Shown here one piece after another: positions 36,703-45,370 of a stretch of DNA of 64,000 nucleotides. The position numbers were made by a program, and so were the translations under genes. Location: NCBI RefSeq assembly GCF_902459565.1, contig NZ_CABPSN010000006.1, positions 1 to 64,000 on the forward strand, read 5' to 3'. Source of the stretch: Pandoraea aquatica (GTDB lineage: Bacteria; Pseudomonadota; Gammaproteobacteria; Burkholderiales; Burkholderiaceae). Numbering within the stretch: the stretch's first letter is position 1; each line of letters begins with the position of its first letter. The notes under the pieces are model-generated. The model was not told where the DNA came from and made no database searches. It saw nothing but the letters and a program-made list of their open reading frames with translations.

Positions 36703-37722
36703 TCAGGCCGCGCGACGCTTGATCAAGTCGAGCGCGACGTCGACGATCATGTCTTCCTGACCGCCCACCATACGACGCTGGCCCAGTTCCACCAGAATGT
36801 CGACGGTCTTCAGGTCGTAACGCGACGCGGCGGCTTCCGCGTGACGCAGGAAGCTCGAATACACGCCCGCGTAGCCGAGTGCCAGCGTCTCGCGATCCAC
36901 GCGCACCGCGCGATCCTGCAACGGACGCACGATGTCGTCGGCGGCATCCATCAGCGTGTACAGATCGCAACCGTGGTTCCAGCCCAGACGCGACGCCGCC
37001 GCGATGAACACTTCCAGCGGGGCATTCCCTGCGCCTGCGCCCATGCCCGCCAGACTCGCGTCGATACGGTCGCAACCTTCTTCCACGGCAACGATGGAGT
37101 TCGCTACGCCAAGGCTCAGGTTGTGGTGCGCGTGCATGCCGGTCAGCGTTTCGGGCTTGAGCACGTCCTTGAACGCACGGAAACGATCGCGCACGTCGTT
37201 CATGCCGAGCGCGCCGCCCGAGTCCACCACGTAGATGCACTCTGCGCCATACGACTCCATCAGCTTGGCCTGCTCGGCCAGATGCTGCGGCGTGGTCATG
37301 TGGCTCATCATCAGGAAGCCGACAGTGTCCATGCCCAGCTCACGTGCATAGGCAATGTGCTGACGGGAGACGTCTGCCTCCGTGCAGTGCGTGGCGATAC
37401 GCACCACGCGAGCGCCGGCGTCATAGGCTTCGCGCAGGTCGTGCACGGTGCCCACGCCCGGCAGCAACAGCGTCGCGACCTTGGCATGCGTGACGGTCTC
37501 GGCCACGGCGGCGATCCATTCGAGATCGGTGTGCGCGCCGAAGCCGTAGTTGAAGCTCGACCCGGCGAGGCCGTCGCCGTGGGCCACTTCGATGGAATCG
37601 ACCTTGGCCTTATCGAGCGCTGCGGCAATCGCCTTCACGTTGGCAATGCTGTACTGGTGACGAATCGCGTGGCTGCCGTCACGCAGCGTCACGTCGGAGA
37701 TATAGAGCTTTTTCTGGGTCAT
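36703..37722 (-). CDS. mhpE: 4-hydroxy-2-oxovalerate aldolase
   Basis: 339 residues of the HMGL-like/DmpG family: [15 protein letters not shown] at the start with the catalytic Arg-Asp pair, the HxH metal ligands in [15 protein letters not shown], and the C-terminal communication domain. It cleaves 4-hydroxy-2-oxovalerate to pyruvate and acetaldehyde, which is channelled to the partner dehydrogenase encoded 34 bp upstream. Last steps of meta-cleavage pathways. No hydratase or ring-cleavage gene is nearby. Confidence 0.93.
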   Translation of the reverse strand: MTQKKLYISDVTLRDGSHAIRHQYSIANVKAIAAALDKAKVDSIEVAHGDGLAGSSFNYGFGAHTDLEWIAAVAETVTHAKVATLLLPGVGTVHDLREAYDAGARVVRIATHCTEADVSRQHIAYARELGMDTVGFLMMSHMTTPQHLAEQAKLMESYGAECIYVVDSGGALGMNDVRDRFRAFKDVLKPETLTGMHAHHNLSLGVANSIVAVEEGCDRIDASLAGMGAGAGNAPLEVFIAAASRLGWNHGCDLYTLMDAADDIVRPLQDRAVRVDRETLALGYAGVYSSFLRHAEAAASRYDLKTVDILVELGQRRMVGGQEDMIVDVALDLIKRRAA

Positions 37723-37756
37723 GATGAGGTGTGTCTCCTGTTAGCGCGAGCGACGT

Positions 37757-38701
37757 TCAGGCCGCGAGCGCCAGGCGGGTGGCGGCGATGCGATCGGCAC
37801 ATGCCAGCGCAGCGCTGGTCATGATGTCGAGGTTGCCCGCGTAGGCCGGCAGATAGTGCGCAGCGCCTTCCACTTCGAGGAATACCGAGGTCTTCAGACC
37901 CGTGAGCTTGCCCAGACCCGGCACGTTGAGCGGACGCGACGCGTCGAACAGCTCGAACTGCACCTTCTGCTTGAGACGGTAGCCCGGCACGTAGGCGTGC
38001 ACCTTGTCGACCATCGCCTGAATGCTGGCTTCGATGGCGGCCTGATCGCCCGGCTCCGACAGCACGAACACCGTGTCGCGCATGATGAGCGGCGGCTCGG
38101 CCGGATTCAGCACGATGATCGCCTTGCCGCGCGACGCGCCGCCCAGCACTTCAATCGCCTTGGACGTCGTTTCCGTGAACTCGTCGATGTTGGCGCGCGT
38201 GCCCGGTCCGGCCGACTTGCTGGAAATCGAAGCAACGATTTCCGCGTAGTGGACCTTCGCGACCTGCGAGATCGCTGCGACCATCGGGATCGTGGCCTGA
38301 CCACCGCACGTCACCATGTTGATGTTGCGGGCGTCGAGATGCGCGTCGAGGTTGATCGACGGAATCACGTAGGGGCCAATCGCCGCCGGCGTCAGATCGA
38401 TCACCTGCACGCCGCGCGCTTGCAACAACTCGTTGTGATTCGCGTGCGCCTTCGCCGACGTGGCATCGAATGCGATGCGAATGTCCTCGAAGCCGGGCAT
38501 GGCCAGCAGGCCGTCGATGCCGCCTGCGGTCACGGGTACGCCAAGGCGCTCGGCACGGGCCAGGCCGTCCGAGGCCGGGTCGATACCGACCATCGCGCCC
38601 ATTTCGAGATGCTCGCTGTTGCGCATCACCTTGATCATCAGGTCGGTGCCGATATTGCCCGAGCCAATGATCGCTACTTTCTGTTTGCGTCGTTCCGTCA
38701 C
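37757..38701 (-). CDS. mhpF: Acetaldehyde dehydrogenase (acylating)
   Basis: 314 residues: NAD-binding GSGNIGTD (13-20) and catalytic Cys132 in [12 protein letters not shown]. It converts acetaldehyde, NAD and CoA to acetyl-CoA and forms a complex with MhpE. I chose the GTG at 38701 because CAGGAG lies 6-7 bp upstream and the resulting [13 protein letters not shown] start fits the family; an ATG 42 bp upstream has no such site and would place the ribosome-binding site inside the gene. Operon mhpF-mhpE. Confidence 0.92.
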   Translation of the reverse strand: MTERRKQKVAIIGSGNIGTDLMIKVMRNSEHLEMGAMVGIDPASDGLARAERLGVPVTAGGIDGLLAMPGFEDIRIAFDATSAKAHANHNELLQARGVQVIDLTPAAIGPYVIPSINLDAHLDARNINMVTCGGQATIPMVAAISQVAKVHYAEIVASISSKSAGPGTRANIDEFTETTSKAIEVLGGASRGKAIIVLNPAEPPLIMRDTVFVLSEPGDQAAIEASIQAMVDKVHAYVPGYRLKQKVQFELFDASRPLNVPGLGKLTGLKTSVFLEVEGAAHYLPAYAGNLDIMTSAALACADRIAATRLALAA

Positions 38702-38741
38702 TGTCGTCTCCTGAACGTGTCCGTCCACCGGTATGAGGCGC

Positions 38742-38771
38742 ATCGTAATTCCGCTCCAACTTAAATGTCAA
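38742..38771 (-). promoter_or_regulatory. Probable mhpF promoter
   Basis: Leftward, a perfect TTGACA (38771 to 38766) and TACGAT (38747 to 38742) are 18 bp apart, giving a start near 38735, about 35 bp before the GTG. The -35 overlaps the first of two inverted repeats just upstream. Confidence 0.55.
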
Positions 38772-38801
38772 TATGTAAACATTGATCTCATATATTGAGA
38801 T
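38768..38801. promoter_or_regulatory. Two adjacent inverted repeats, probable operator
   Basis: TCAAT-N8-ATTGA (38768-38785) abuts ATCTCA-TATAT-TGAGAT (38785-38801). Both lie in very A/T-rich DNA at and upstream of the mhpF -35. Likely regulator-binding sites, possibly for the IclR protein encoded past mhpE. The same A/T-rich block also borders the first DnaA-box repeat and could be an unwinding element. Confidence 0.5.
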
Positions 38802-38817
38802 TAATGAAATCGACGGC

Positions 38818-39187
38818 TTATCCACATTTTTTGTTCACAAGCCCGTTGATAACTTGCGGAAAAGCATCGCAAGTGACTGATCCGACAGGGAAGATTTCCC
38901 GCGCGCGAAAGTTGTGCCACTTGCTGCAAAACGAGGCGTGGCGCGGGTTTCAAGCGCACCTCGTTATCCACAGAATCTGTTTGCAAGGCGGTGGACAACT
39001 CGCGGATAGCTCGCTCAAGTGCTTGATCGGAAGGAGAAAAAATGTCGCGCGCATTTGCTGCGCCGTGACGTGCGCACGCTGGGACATCTCCCACGGCGGG
39101 TGGGATGCCTTCGCGTCACACGCGTGCGTCGCCGCGTTATCCACAGAAAATGTTCACAACCCGGTGAATAACACGTCGATATCCGCA
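38818..39187 (+). repeat. Three composite DnaA-box repeats
   Basis: Three units begin at 38818, 38964 and 39137. Each has a perfect TTATCCACA DnaA box, then exactly 18 bp including a TGTTYRCAA-like motif, then an inverted degenerate box GTKRAYAA (GTTGATAA, GTGGACAA, GTGAATAA). Units 1 and 2 stay similar for about 100 bp (CAAGTG..TGATC, a GGA block, GCGCGC, TTGCTGC); unit 3 is weaker beyond the boxes. The stretch has no credible gene. It resembles an origin-type or DnaA-titrating sequence, but dnaA, dnaN, gyrB, rnpA and parAB are absent from the window. Confidence 0.8.
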
Positions 39188-39649
39188 GTATCTCGTTGAC
39201 GCAAAAGGACTTCTTTGTCGCGCAGCAGGTTCGGTCAATGCCTGCTTTCGCTGCGGGCATTCACGTCGCATCGATCTAAAGGGCACATGCGCGAGAACTT
39301 TCGCGTGGCCCACGGGGTCTAGTGATCAGTTTCCGGAAGACACTGGATTAACCATCCGGTGATATTCGCAGGTTCGGCCCAGCGAGCCTCGCGACCGAAA
39401 CGTTCTCTCGCAATAACTCACTCAACCATGACTACGAACCCCCAATTCACCGGGCGGCTCGCGCCAACGATTTCACTCGCATCGCTTGCCCCACTCCCCC
39501 GGACGCTCCACCGCCGCGCACTCAGCCTGAGTTCGCCGCTTCATTTGCCGCTCCATTCGCAGCCTCATTCGTCGCTGGGTTCGCTCGCGTCGGAGCCCTC
39601 GCAGTCCTCGCGCCCTTCACGTCCATCGCGCTTCGCCCGCGTCTTTTCG
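39188..39649. other. Non-coding stretch before pagP
   Basis: From the last DnaA-box repeat to the preferred pagP start. It is open in the pagP frame from 39359, but the encoded Ser/Pro/His-rich residues are not like any PagP part and lack a ribosome-binding site, so I regard it as leader or as an unusual, unverified N-terminal extension. No strong palindrome or terminator seen. Confidence 0.4.
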
Positions 39650-40258
39650 ATGACGTCGCGCTGTGACGCCGTCGCCCGCGTCGTCGCCCGCGTCGTCGCT
39701 GGCGTCGTTGCTGGCGTCATCGCACTACTCACGCCGCTCACCGCACAGGCAGACGAATCCCCCGGCGTCATCTCGACGTGGACGGGTGCCATTGCCGATG
39801 AGTTTCGGGAGATCGCCACCGAAGGGGCGAGCGAACTGTACGTGCCGCTACACACCCATCATCTGCGCTTCGCGTACACGAGCGAGAAGATCGCGCAGTA
39901 CAACGAGAACCCGTGGGGGCTGGGCTACGGGCGCGTACTCTCCGACGGCAAGAACGGCTCACGCATGCTCTACGCGATGGCCTTCAAGGACTCGCACAAC
40001 GACTGGTCGCCGATGGCGGGTTACGGACGTATCTGGAACATCGCGAACGCGGGGCCGGTACGATTCGGTCTGGGCTATACCGTCTTCCTGATGTCGCGCT
40101 CGGACACGCTCGGCGGTGTGCCCTTCCCTGCCGCACTGCCGCTGGCCGAAATCGGTCTCGGACGCGCTGCCGTCGCCACCGCCTACGTTCCCGGCGGCAA
40201 GGGCAACGGCAACGTGCTGTTCATCTTCGGTCGCTACACGTTCGGCAAGCCGGGCTGA
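39650..40258 (+). CDS. pagP: Lipid A palmitoyltransferase PagP
   Basis: 202 residues with a signal peptide (about 1-34) and an eight-stranded outer-membrane barrel. The presumed catalytic His (LYVPLHTHHLRFAYT) and Asp-Ser (AFKDSHNDWS) are present, as is the C-terminal aromatic barrel strand LFIFGRYTFG. PagP moves palmitate from phospholipid to lipid A and protects against cationic peptides. The start is uncertain: the frame is open far upstream, and I chose the ATG giving a clean signal peptide. The hydrophobic core of that peptide is made of in-frame 12-bp repeats. Its 3' end overlaps the convergent MFS gene by 25 bp. Confidence 0.85.
   Translation: MTSRCDAVARVVARVVAGVVAGVIALLTPLTAQADESPGVISTWTGAIADEFREIATEGASELYVPLHTHHLRFAYTSEKIAQYNENPWGLGYGRVLSDGKNGSRMLYAMAFKDSHNDWSPMAGYGRIWNIANAGPVRFGLGYTVFLMSRSDTLGGVPFPAALPLAEIGLGRAAVATAYVPGGKGNGNVLFIFGRYTFGKPG
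39671..39723 (+). repeat. 12-bp tandem repeats in the pagP signal peptide
   Basis: GTCGCCCGCGTC occurs twice, then GTCGCTGGCGTC, GTTGCTGGCGTC and a partial ATCGC. Each unit adds four residues (ARVV or AGVV/AGVI) to the signal-peptide core in frame, so copy-number changes would lengthen or shorten the core without a frameshift. Confidence 0.75.
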
Positions 40259-41631
40259 TTTTCAGCCGCCCCGTCTCCCGATACGTCCATCTCCGGCATG
40301 GTGCGTGCGCACCATGCCCCGAAGCCTGCGATGTAGCAGTACGCCAGCGCGGGCACCAGAAACGACAACACGATCCCAACGCCATCGGCCAGCGCGCCTT
40401 GCAGATAAGGCAGGATCGCGCCGCCCACGATGGCCATGCAGATCAAGCCACCGCCTTCGCTCACACGCGCCCCCAATCCGCCCACCGACAACGAGAAGAT
40501 CGTCGGGAACATGATCGCGTTGCCCAGTCCGCACGCCAGCAGCAGCCACATGGCGATCGCGCCCGGCAACGTCAGCGACGCGAGGATCAGCATCAGGTTG
40601 TAGAGCGCGCACAGACCGAGCAGCTTGCCCGGCGACACCTTGCGCAGCAACCACGCGCCAGCGAAACGACCCACCATCGCGCCGCCCCAGTAGAACGCCA
40701 GATAGCGGCTCGCATGCGCGTGATCGACGATGCCCGTGCCCGTGTGCGTCAGATAGACGATCAGAAAACTTCCGATACTCACTTCCGCGCCGACATAAAG
40801 AAATAGCGCCACGATGCCGTAACGCAAGGGACGGTGCGACAACAGGCCACGAACGTTGCCGAGCAAACCCGGCGAGGCGGCGGTGTCCGCGCGTTGCTCC
40901 GGCAGCGTCAGACGCCAAAGCACAACACCGCCGAGCGCCAGCACTGCCGCGAGCAGGCCATACGGGACACGTACGCTGTCCACTGCGTGACCGGTTGCCA
41001 CCGAGGCTTGCGGTGCGAGTATCCAGAGCGCCGCGAGCGGTGGCCCCACGGTCGTACCCAGCGAGTTGAACGCCTGCACCAGCGTGAGACGGCTGGCCGC
41101 TTCGCCACGCGAGCCGAGGGTCTCGACGTAGGCGTTCACGGCAACCTGAAGCAACGTGATGCCGCTCGCGAGCACGAAGAGCGCCGCGAGAAAGCACGGG
41201 TAGGAGACGAGCGCCGCTGCCGGGAAAAACAGCGCGCAGCCGAGGCCTGCCAGCCAGAGCGACGTGGCCAGTGCACGCCGGTAGCCCACGCGGGCGGTGT
41301 ATTGCCCCGCCGGGTAAGACACCACGAAGTACGCAGCAAAGAAGCTCGATTGGATGAGCGCCGCGTCGCGGTACGTCAGATCGAAGGCCGCCTTGAAGTG
41401 CGGCACCAGAATATCGTTCAGCGACGTAATGAGCCCCATTGCGAAGAAGAGCGCCGCGAGCATAGCGAGTACGCGATTCGCGGAAGGCATGGGGGAAACA
41501 GAGGAAGGAACAGAGAAAGCAGAACCGGAAGCAGGTGAAGACGTGCGGGAAGCGGGATGAGAAGCGGAATCGGCAGCAGAAGCAGAAGCGGGAGCAGAAG
41601 CGCCGGGGTCGCGCGTACGGTCGACAGGCAT
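40234..41631 (-). CDS. MFS transporter, FucP/GluP sugar type
   Basis: 465 residues. A low-complexity Ala/Ser/Pro N-terminus (about 1-45) precedes twelve membrane segments with FucP-type landmarks: MGLITSLNDILVPHFKAAFDLTY near the first helix, SFFAAYFVVSYPAGQ, and LVQAFNSLGTTVGPPLAAL. The family imports fucose, glucose or galactose with protons. The start at 41631 has GGAG 6-9 bp upstream; a start at 41490 would remove the odd tail and fit family length (about 418) better. No sugar-catabolic genes adjoin, so substrate is open. Confidence 0.85.
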   Translation of the reverse strand: MPVDRTRDPGASAPASASAADSASHPASRTSSPASGSAFSVPSSVSPMPSANRVLAMLAALFFAMGLITSLNDILVPHFKAAFDLTYRDAALIQSSFFAAYFVVSYPAGQYTARVGYRRALATSLWLAGLGCALFFPAAALVSYPCFLAALFVLASGITLLQVAVNAYVETLGSRGEAASRLTLVQAFNSLGTTVGPPLAALWILAPQASVATGHAVDSVRVPYGLLAAVLALGGVVLWRLTLPEQRADTAASPGLLGNVRGLLSHRPLRYGIVALFLYVGAEVSIGSFLIVYLTHTGTGIVDHAHASRYLAFYWGGAMVGRFAGAWLLRKVSPGKLLGLCALYNLMLILASLTLPGAIAMWLLLACGLGNAIMFPTIFSLSVGGLGARVSEGGGLICMAIVGGAILPYLQGALADGVGIVLSFLVPALAYCYIAGFGAWCARTMPEMDVSGDGAAENQPGLPNV

Positions 41632-41893
41632 GCAGGGTCTCCAGTGGACAACGGCAGAGCACGTTGAAAACGCCATGAAGGGGGCCAGTCTGCGCAGTGT
41701 AGACCGCACTATCGATGCCGGGATACGAGAGGAATCCGAAATTTGCGTGACGCCACGATGTTGCGCGGCCGCTCGTCATCCATCGAACAGGGCCCGTTCT
41801 TCCTTGTTTTTCGCCGCTTTCGGCTATTGTCAGCCGACGTCTTTTGATTGACTATCCGCAGCATAGGACATGCCGCGACATTGGGGAAACAAC

Positions 41894-42970
41894 ATGCGGG
41901 GTTTCAAGTTTTTGGGATTAGCGACGGGTTGGCTCGTCGCGGGCGCACTCGGCGCAGCCGGTCACGCTCAGGCACAGACCGCCGGCACCTCGCGTGCGCC
42001 GGTCGCCGCGTGTAACTGCGCGCAGATCATCGCGGACTGTTCGGCGTCGGTATCGGTACTGCCGACACGCGCCCTCAACGGCGTGTTTTCCGCCGACGTC
42101 ACGCTGATGACGGACGCGCCCTCCTGCGCCAAGGTCGATTACCAGCTCGACGACACGCCCTACGTCACGATTCTGCGTGACGGCACGCAAGGCAGTCAGC
42201 GTCTGTATGGCACGCGCCCGCTGACCCGCAACAGTCTTTCGCACATGTCGTGCCACGTGTGTGCCGCCGCAGCAGCGCCCGTGCCGAACGACGGTCTGAG
42301 CGCCGACATGGCACGTGTCGACGGCGCATCGGGTACGTACAGCGTCGCGCCCGCGCCGGCCGTCCCGGTGTCTTCGGCCCCCGCAGCACCGGCAGTGAGT
42401 ACCTACGCGCCGCCGGCGACCGCCGCGCAAAATGCGAGCATCGCGGCGACGGCACCGCAGGACACGCCGCTGCCGAGCACCATCGGCGACACCGCAGGCC
42501 TGAAGGCAGTGAACGCTGCCGGGACTTCCGATTCTCCGGAAGTGGCCCGCGACGTGGCGGCGATCAACGCCCCTGCACCCGCGGGTACAACGCTAGTGAC
42601 GCCGCCGATTCCGCCGGGCACCGTCGTCGTGCAGACCAATGCACCGGCACCGTTGCGCCTGGTAAATCCGTCGGGACGCTGGCGCGGTCTGTGCAAGAAC
42701 GCACCGCCGTGGTGGGGACTTTTCGGCAAGCCGATGACGCGTCTGATGGCGCTCGCACTCAACGGCTCGCAAGTCACGGGCAGCGTCGACGACGTCGAAC
42801 CCAACGTTCACACCACGGTGCAGGGCACGCTCGCGGGCGATCGTCTGCAACTCGCGGGCAGCTATGGCGCGAAGCACGACATCACGTTCGGCCCGGACGG
42901 CACCACGCTCACCGACGCCTGGTGCAACGACGACGGCCGCTGCGAAACCTGCGAAATGCAGCGTTTCTGA
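41894..42970 (+). CDS. Secreted Cys-containing protein of unknown function
   Basis: 358 residues. A signal peptide (about 1-28, VAGALGAAGHAQAQ) is followed by a Cys-containing region (ACNCAQIIADC, CAK, MSCHVC), a long Ala/Pro/Thr linker (about 130-250), and a C-terminal domain (about 255-358) with LCKNAPPWWGLFGKP and a Cys-rich end, CNDDGRCETCEMQRF. The paired cysteines suggest disulfides in the periplasm or outside. Family not recognised. An ATG eight codons upstream is in frame; the one chosen has GGGGA at a better distance. Confidence 0.7.
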   Translation: MRGFKFLGLATGWLVAGALGAAGHAQAQTAGTSRAPVAACNCAQIIADCSASVSVLPTRALNGVFSADVTLMTDAPSCAKVDYQLDDTPYVTILRDGTQGSQRLYGTRPLTRNSLSHMSCHVCAAAAAPVPNDGLSADMARVDGASGTYSVAPAPAVPVSSAPAAPAVSTYAPPATAAQNASIAATAPQDTPLPSTIGDTAGLKAVNAAGTSDSPEVARDVAAINAPAPAGTTLVTPPIPPGTVVVQTNAPAPLRLVNPSGRWRGLCKNAPPWWGLFGKPMTRLMALALNGSQVTGSVDDVEPNVHTTVQGTLAGDRLQLAGSYGAKHDITFGPDGTTLTDAWCNDDGRCETCEMQRF

Positions 42971-43316
42971 GGGTTTCGGGACGATTGAAGATTCGCGCGA
43001 AGCGGCGTTTGCATCGCATCATCCGGCAGACGCCGCGCAAAATTCACGTAAAAATTCGCGTCGAATAATGCGCTGAAAGACGCGCAAAAACCGGACGACC
43101 GATTCACTGTTGCGAGAAGAAATTCCCGGCACGTGAAAGCAGCGAATCGAAATGTCGCGATTTTCGCCGCTCAGCCTTGTGCGGCAAGCGCGCAACATAA
43201 TGCGCGCACTACTCGCATAAAGCGATTTCTTAGGTAGAATCGTCGGCGCAGCAAGACGTATCATTCGGGTGGCCGTTCTCCGACGGCACTTTCTTATTCT
43301 CATCGATTGGATCGAT
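42971..43316. other. Leader region of the H1/HU gene
   Basis: 346 bp without a gene. A TAGAAT at 43235-43240 could be the -10 of the histone-like gene about 75 bp downstream, but no good -35 lies 17 bp upstream. No terminator hairpin with T run follows the preceding gene. Otherwise nothing notable. Confidence 0.4.
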
Positions 43317-43775
43317 ATGGCAACGGCAAAGAAAGCAGCAGCAAAGAAGGCCCCTGTGGCGAAGAAAGCTGCTCCGGTAGCAAAGAAGGCTCCGGCAGCG
43401 AAAAAGGCAGCAGCACCGAAGGCAGCCCCGAAGGCTGCTCCGAAGGCAGCCGCTAAGGTTTCGCCGATCAAGGAAGCACTCAACAAGACCCAGCTCGCAG
43501 CACACATCGCCGAAACCTCGGCTGTCGCCGTCAAGGACGTCAAGGCTGTGCTCGCCGCTCTCGAAACCACCATCGTCAGCGCGCTGCACAAGAAGGGCGC
43601 AGGCGAATTCACGCTGCACGGCCTGTTCAAGGTCACGTCGCAACAAATCGCCGCCAAGGCGAAGCGTTTCGGCAAGGACCCGTTCACGGGTGAAGAGCGT
43701 TGGTTCCCGGCAAAGCCCGCTTCGGTGCGCGTGAAGGTTCGCCCGCTGAAGAAGGTCAAGGACGCCGCTCAGTAA
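43317..43775 (+). CDS. Histone H1-like protein fused to an HU/IHF-type domain
   Basis: 152 residues. Residues 1-50 are almost only Ala, Lys and Pro in repeated KKA/KAAPVAKKA units, as in eukaryotic H1 tails and AlgP; residues 53-150 are an HU-like DNA-binding domain (LNKTQLAAHIAETSAVAVKDVKAVLAALETTI, GEFTLHGLFKV). It should be an abundant nucleoid protein. The ATG at 43317 directly starts the Lys-rich tail, and an upstream GTG-type extension is rejected. Own terminator 70 bp after the stop. The repetitive coding DNA invites length variation between strains. Confidence 0.9.
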   Translation: MATAKKAAAKKAPVAKKAAPVAKKAPAAKKAAAPKAAPKAAPKAAAKVSPIKEALNKTQLAAHIAETSAVAVKDVKAVLAALETTIVSALHKKGAGEFTLHGLFKVTSQQIAAKAKRFGKDPFTGEERWFPAKPASVRVKVRPLKKVKDAAQ

Positions 43776-43845
43776 ATCTTGCCATCGCGTTGCCGTGACC
43801 TTCACGGCGGCGCGAATCGACAGGATCTGACAGTAGTCCCGGAAG

Positions 43846-43876
43846 ACGGTGCCGATTATTCGGCACCGTTTTTTTT
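43846..43876 (+). terminator. Strong Rho-independent terminator of the H1/HU gene
   Basis: A perfect 10-bp stem (ACGGTGCCGA/TCGGCACCGT) with a TTAT loop is followed by eight T. Confidence 0.93.
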
Positions 43877-44123
43877 CGCCCCGACGTCGGACATTCGTCG
43901 GACACTCACCGCGCCGCGACGACTGACTTCGTCGTCCTCAACAACGCGCGCAGCATGCATCGGCCCTCTTGCACGAAGGGTTTTCTCTGGGGTTTTTGCT
44001 GAGTGGACGCATCGGGAACCGACCGCTAACATCGCTCGGGACACGACGCGTCGCGACAAAGCACGGCACCACACGCCCCCTTCGCTCGCCGACGACGTCC
44101 TCGCGAACTCAGGAGATCCGTTC
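43877..44123. other. Gap before the solute-binding protein gene
   Basis: 247 bp (348 bp counting from the H1/HU stop). Apart from the terminator to its left I see no structure; the frame that runs through it into the binding-protein gene lacks a ribosome-binding site. Confidence 0.4.
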
Positions 44124-45083
44124 ATGACCCGCAAGTTTTCGCGTCACCCGGCAAGCCCACAGCCATCGCTATCGCGTTCATCGCATCCGGCCAATCACCC
44201 TGCGCAACCGAATTCTCCCGACGCTTCCAACACTCACAACGTTAGGTCGCGCCGCAATTTCCTCACCACACTCGGGATTGCTGCGATGCCTGCCGGTTTT
44301 GTCGGCTCGCTGGGCGGCACGCTTGGCAGTCTGCTCACGGGCACAGCCTCGTTTTTCGTGACGCCCGCGCACGCGCAAACCATGGCCGACATCAAGAAGA
44401 AGGGCACGATCAACGTCGGCATGCTGATCGACTTTCCGCCGTATGGCACGACCAATGCGCAGGCGCAGCCCGATGGCTACGATGCCGACGTCGCCAAGTT
44501 GCTCGCCCACGATCTCGGTGTGAAGGTCAACATCGTGCCGGTGACGGGGCCGAACCGGATTCCGTATCTGCTCTCGGGAAAGGTGGACGTGCTCGTCGCG
44601 TCGCTCGCGATCACGCCCGAGCGGGCAAAACAGGTGCAGTTCTCGAAACCCTACGCAGCCGCGACGATCCTGTTGCTCGGCAAGAAAGGCACATCGATCA
44701 AGTCTGCCGCCGATCTGAAAGGGCTGCGGGTGAGCGTAGCGCGCGCGAGTACGCAAGACACTGCCGTCACGAAGACAGCGCCGCCGGGCACCGAGATCCG
44801 CCGCTTCGACGATGACGCGGCTGCCATGCAAGCGCTGCTCTCCGGTCAGGTCGATGCCATCGGTTGCTCGGTGACGGTCGCGAACGTCATCAATACGCGT
44901 GCGCCGGATCAGTTCGAGCCAAAGTTCAATTTGCTGCAACAGGCGATGGGCATCGCACTGCGTCCGAATCAGCCGGAGCTGCTCGCCAGCGTCAACGACT
45001 TCGTCACGCGCAATACCGCCAACGGCGAACTGAATAAGCTCTATCGAAAGTGGCTTCAGACGGATCTGCCGTCTTTGCAGTAA
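44124..45083 (+). CDS. Amino-acid-type ABC solute-binding protein with Tat-like signal
   Basis: 319 residues. A long polar N-terminus (1-40) leads to SRRNFLTTLG, a twin-arginine motif, then a hydrophobic stretch ending in AHAQ (near 85). The mature part is an SBP_bac_3 fold (IKKKGTINVGMLIDFPPYG, then LLSGKVDVLVASLAITPERAKQVQFSKPY). It would bind a polar amino acid or similar in the periplasm. AGGAG lies 9 bp before the ATG. No permease or ATPase gene is adjacent, so it is an orphan. Confidence 0.85.
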   Translation: MTRKFSRHPASPQPSLSRSSHPANHPAQPNSPDASNTHNVRSRRNFLTTLGIAAMPAGFVGSLGGTLGSLLTGTASFFVTPAHAQTMADIKKKGTINVGMLIDFPPYGTTNAQAQPDGYDADVAKLLAHDLGVKVNIVPVTGPNRIPYLLSGKVDVLVASLAITPERAKQVQFSKPYAAATILLLGKKGTSIKSAADLKGLRVSVARASTQDTAVTKTAPPGTEIRRFDDDAAAMQALLSGQVDAIGCSVTVANVINTRAPDQFEPKFNLLQQAMGIALRPNQPELLASVNDFVTRNTANGELNKLYRKWLQTDLPSLQ

Positions 45084-45177
45084 GTCCCGCCTCGCGCCCT
45101 CCACCACCTGCGCTTTCATCGCCTGTCGCCCGGGACATCCCCGGCGACGGGCGATGCATCTCTGCCGTCGCCCCCAC

Positions 45178-45199
45178 TATCGAAATAGGTATTTCGATA
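45178..45199. promoter_or_regulatory. Perfect palindrome, probable PadR operator
   Basis: TATCGAAATA is followed by GG and its exact reverse complement. It is 171 bp upstream of the PadR gene in the only gap of the region. A second palindromic core, GATATATC (45325-45332), overlaps a possible -10 (TATATC) about 40 bp before the start codon and shares the GATA/TATC element. Self-regulation by the PadR protein is the likely use. Confidence 0.65.
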
Positions 45200-45370
45200 T
45201 AGTTTTCGAACAGCACCGCTGCGCAACGCGCTGACGAAAAACCGCCAAACCCCTTATCCCACTTGGCTTTCGTTCATTTCCCGACACATAGTCACAAAAA
45301 TAATTTTGCTTTCGATGCAATTTAGATATATCGTAAACACGTCTTAACTACATCGATAAGGAGTCGCATC

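Noticed and set aside
38818-39187. CRISPR array
   Set aside because: Three diverged units with irregular spacing and internal inverted boxes; no uniform repeats or spacers and no cas genes.
38818-39187. Main chromosomal oriC
   Set aside because: dnaA, dnaN, gyrB, rpmH and rnpA are absent; called a DnaA-box cluster only.
38795-39199. A 134-codon frame across the DnaA-box region
   Set aside because: Its sequence is set by the repeats, it has no ribosome-binding site, and the residues resemble no protein.
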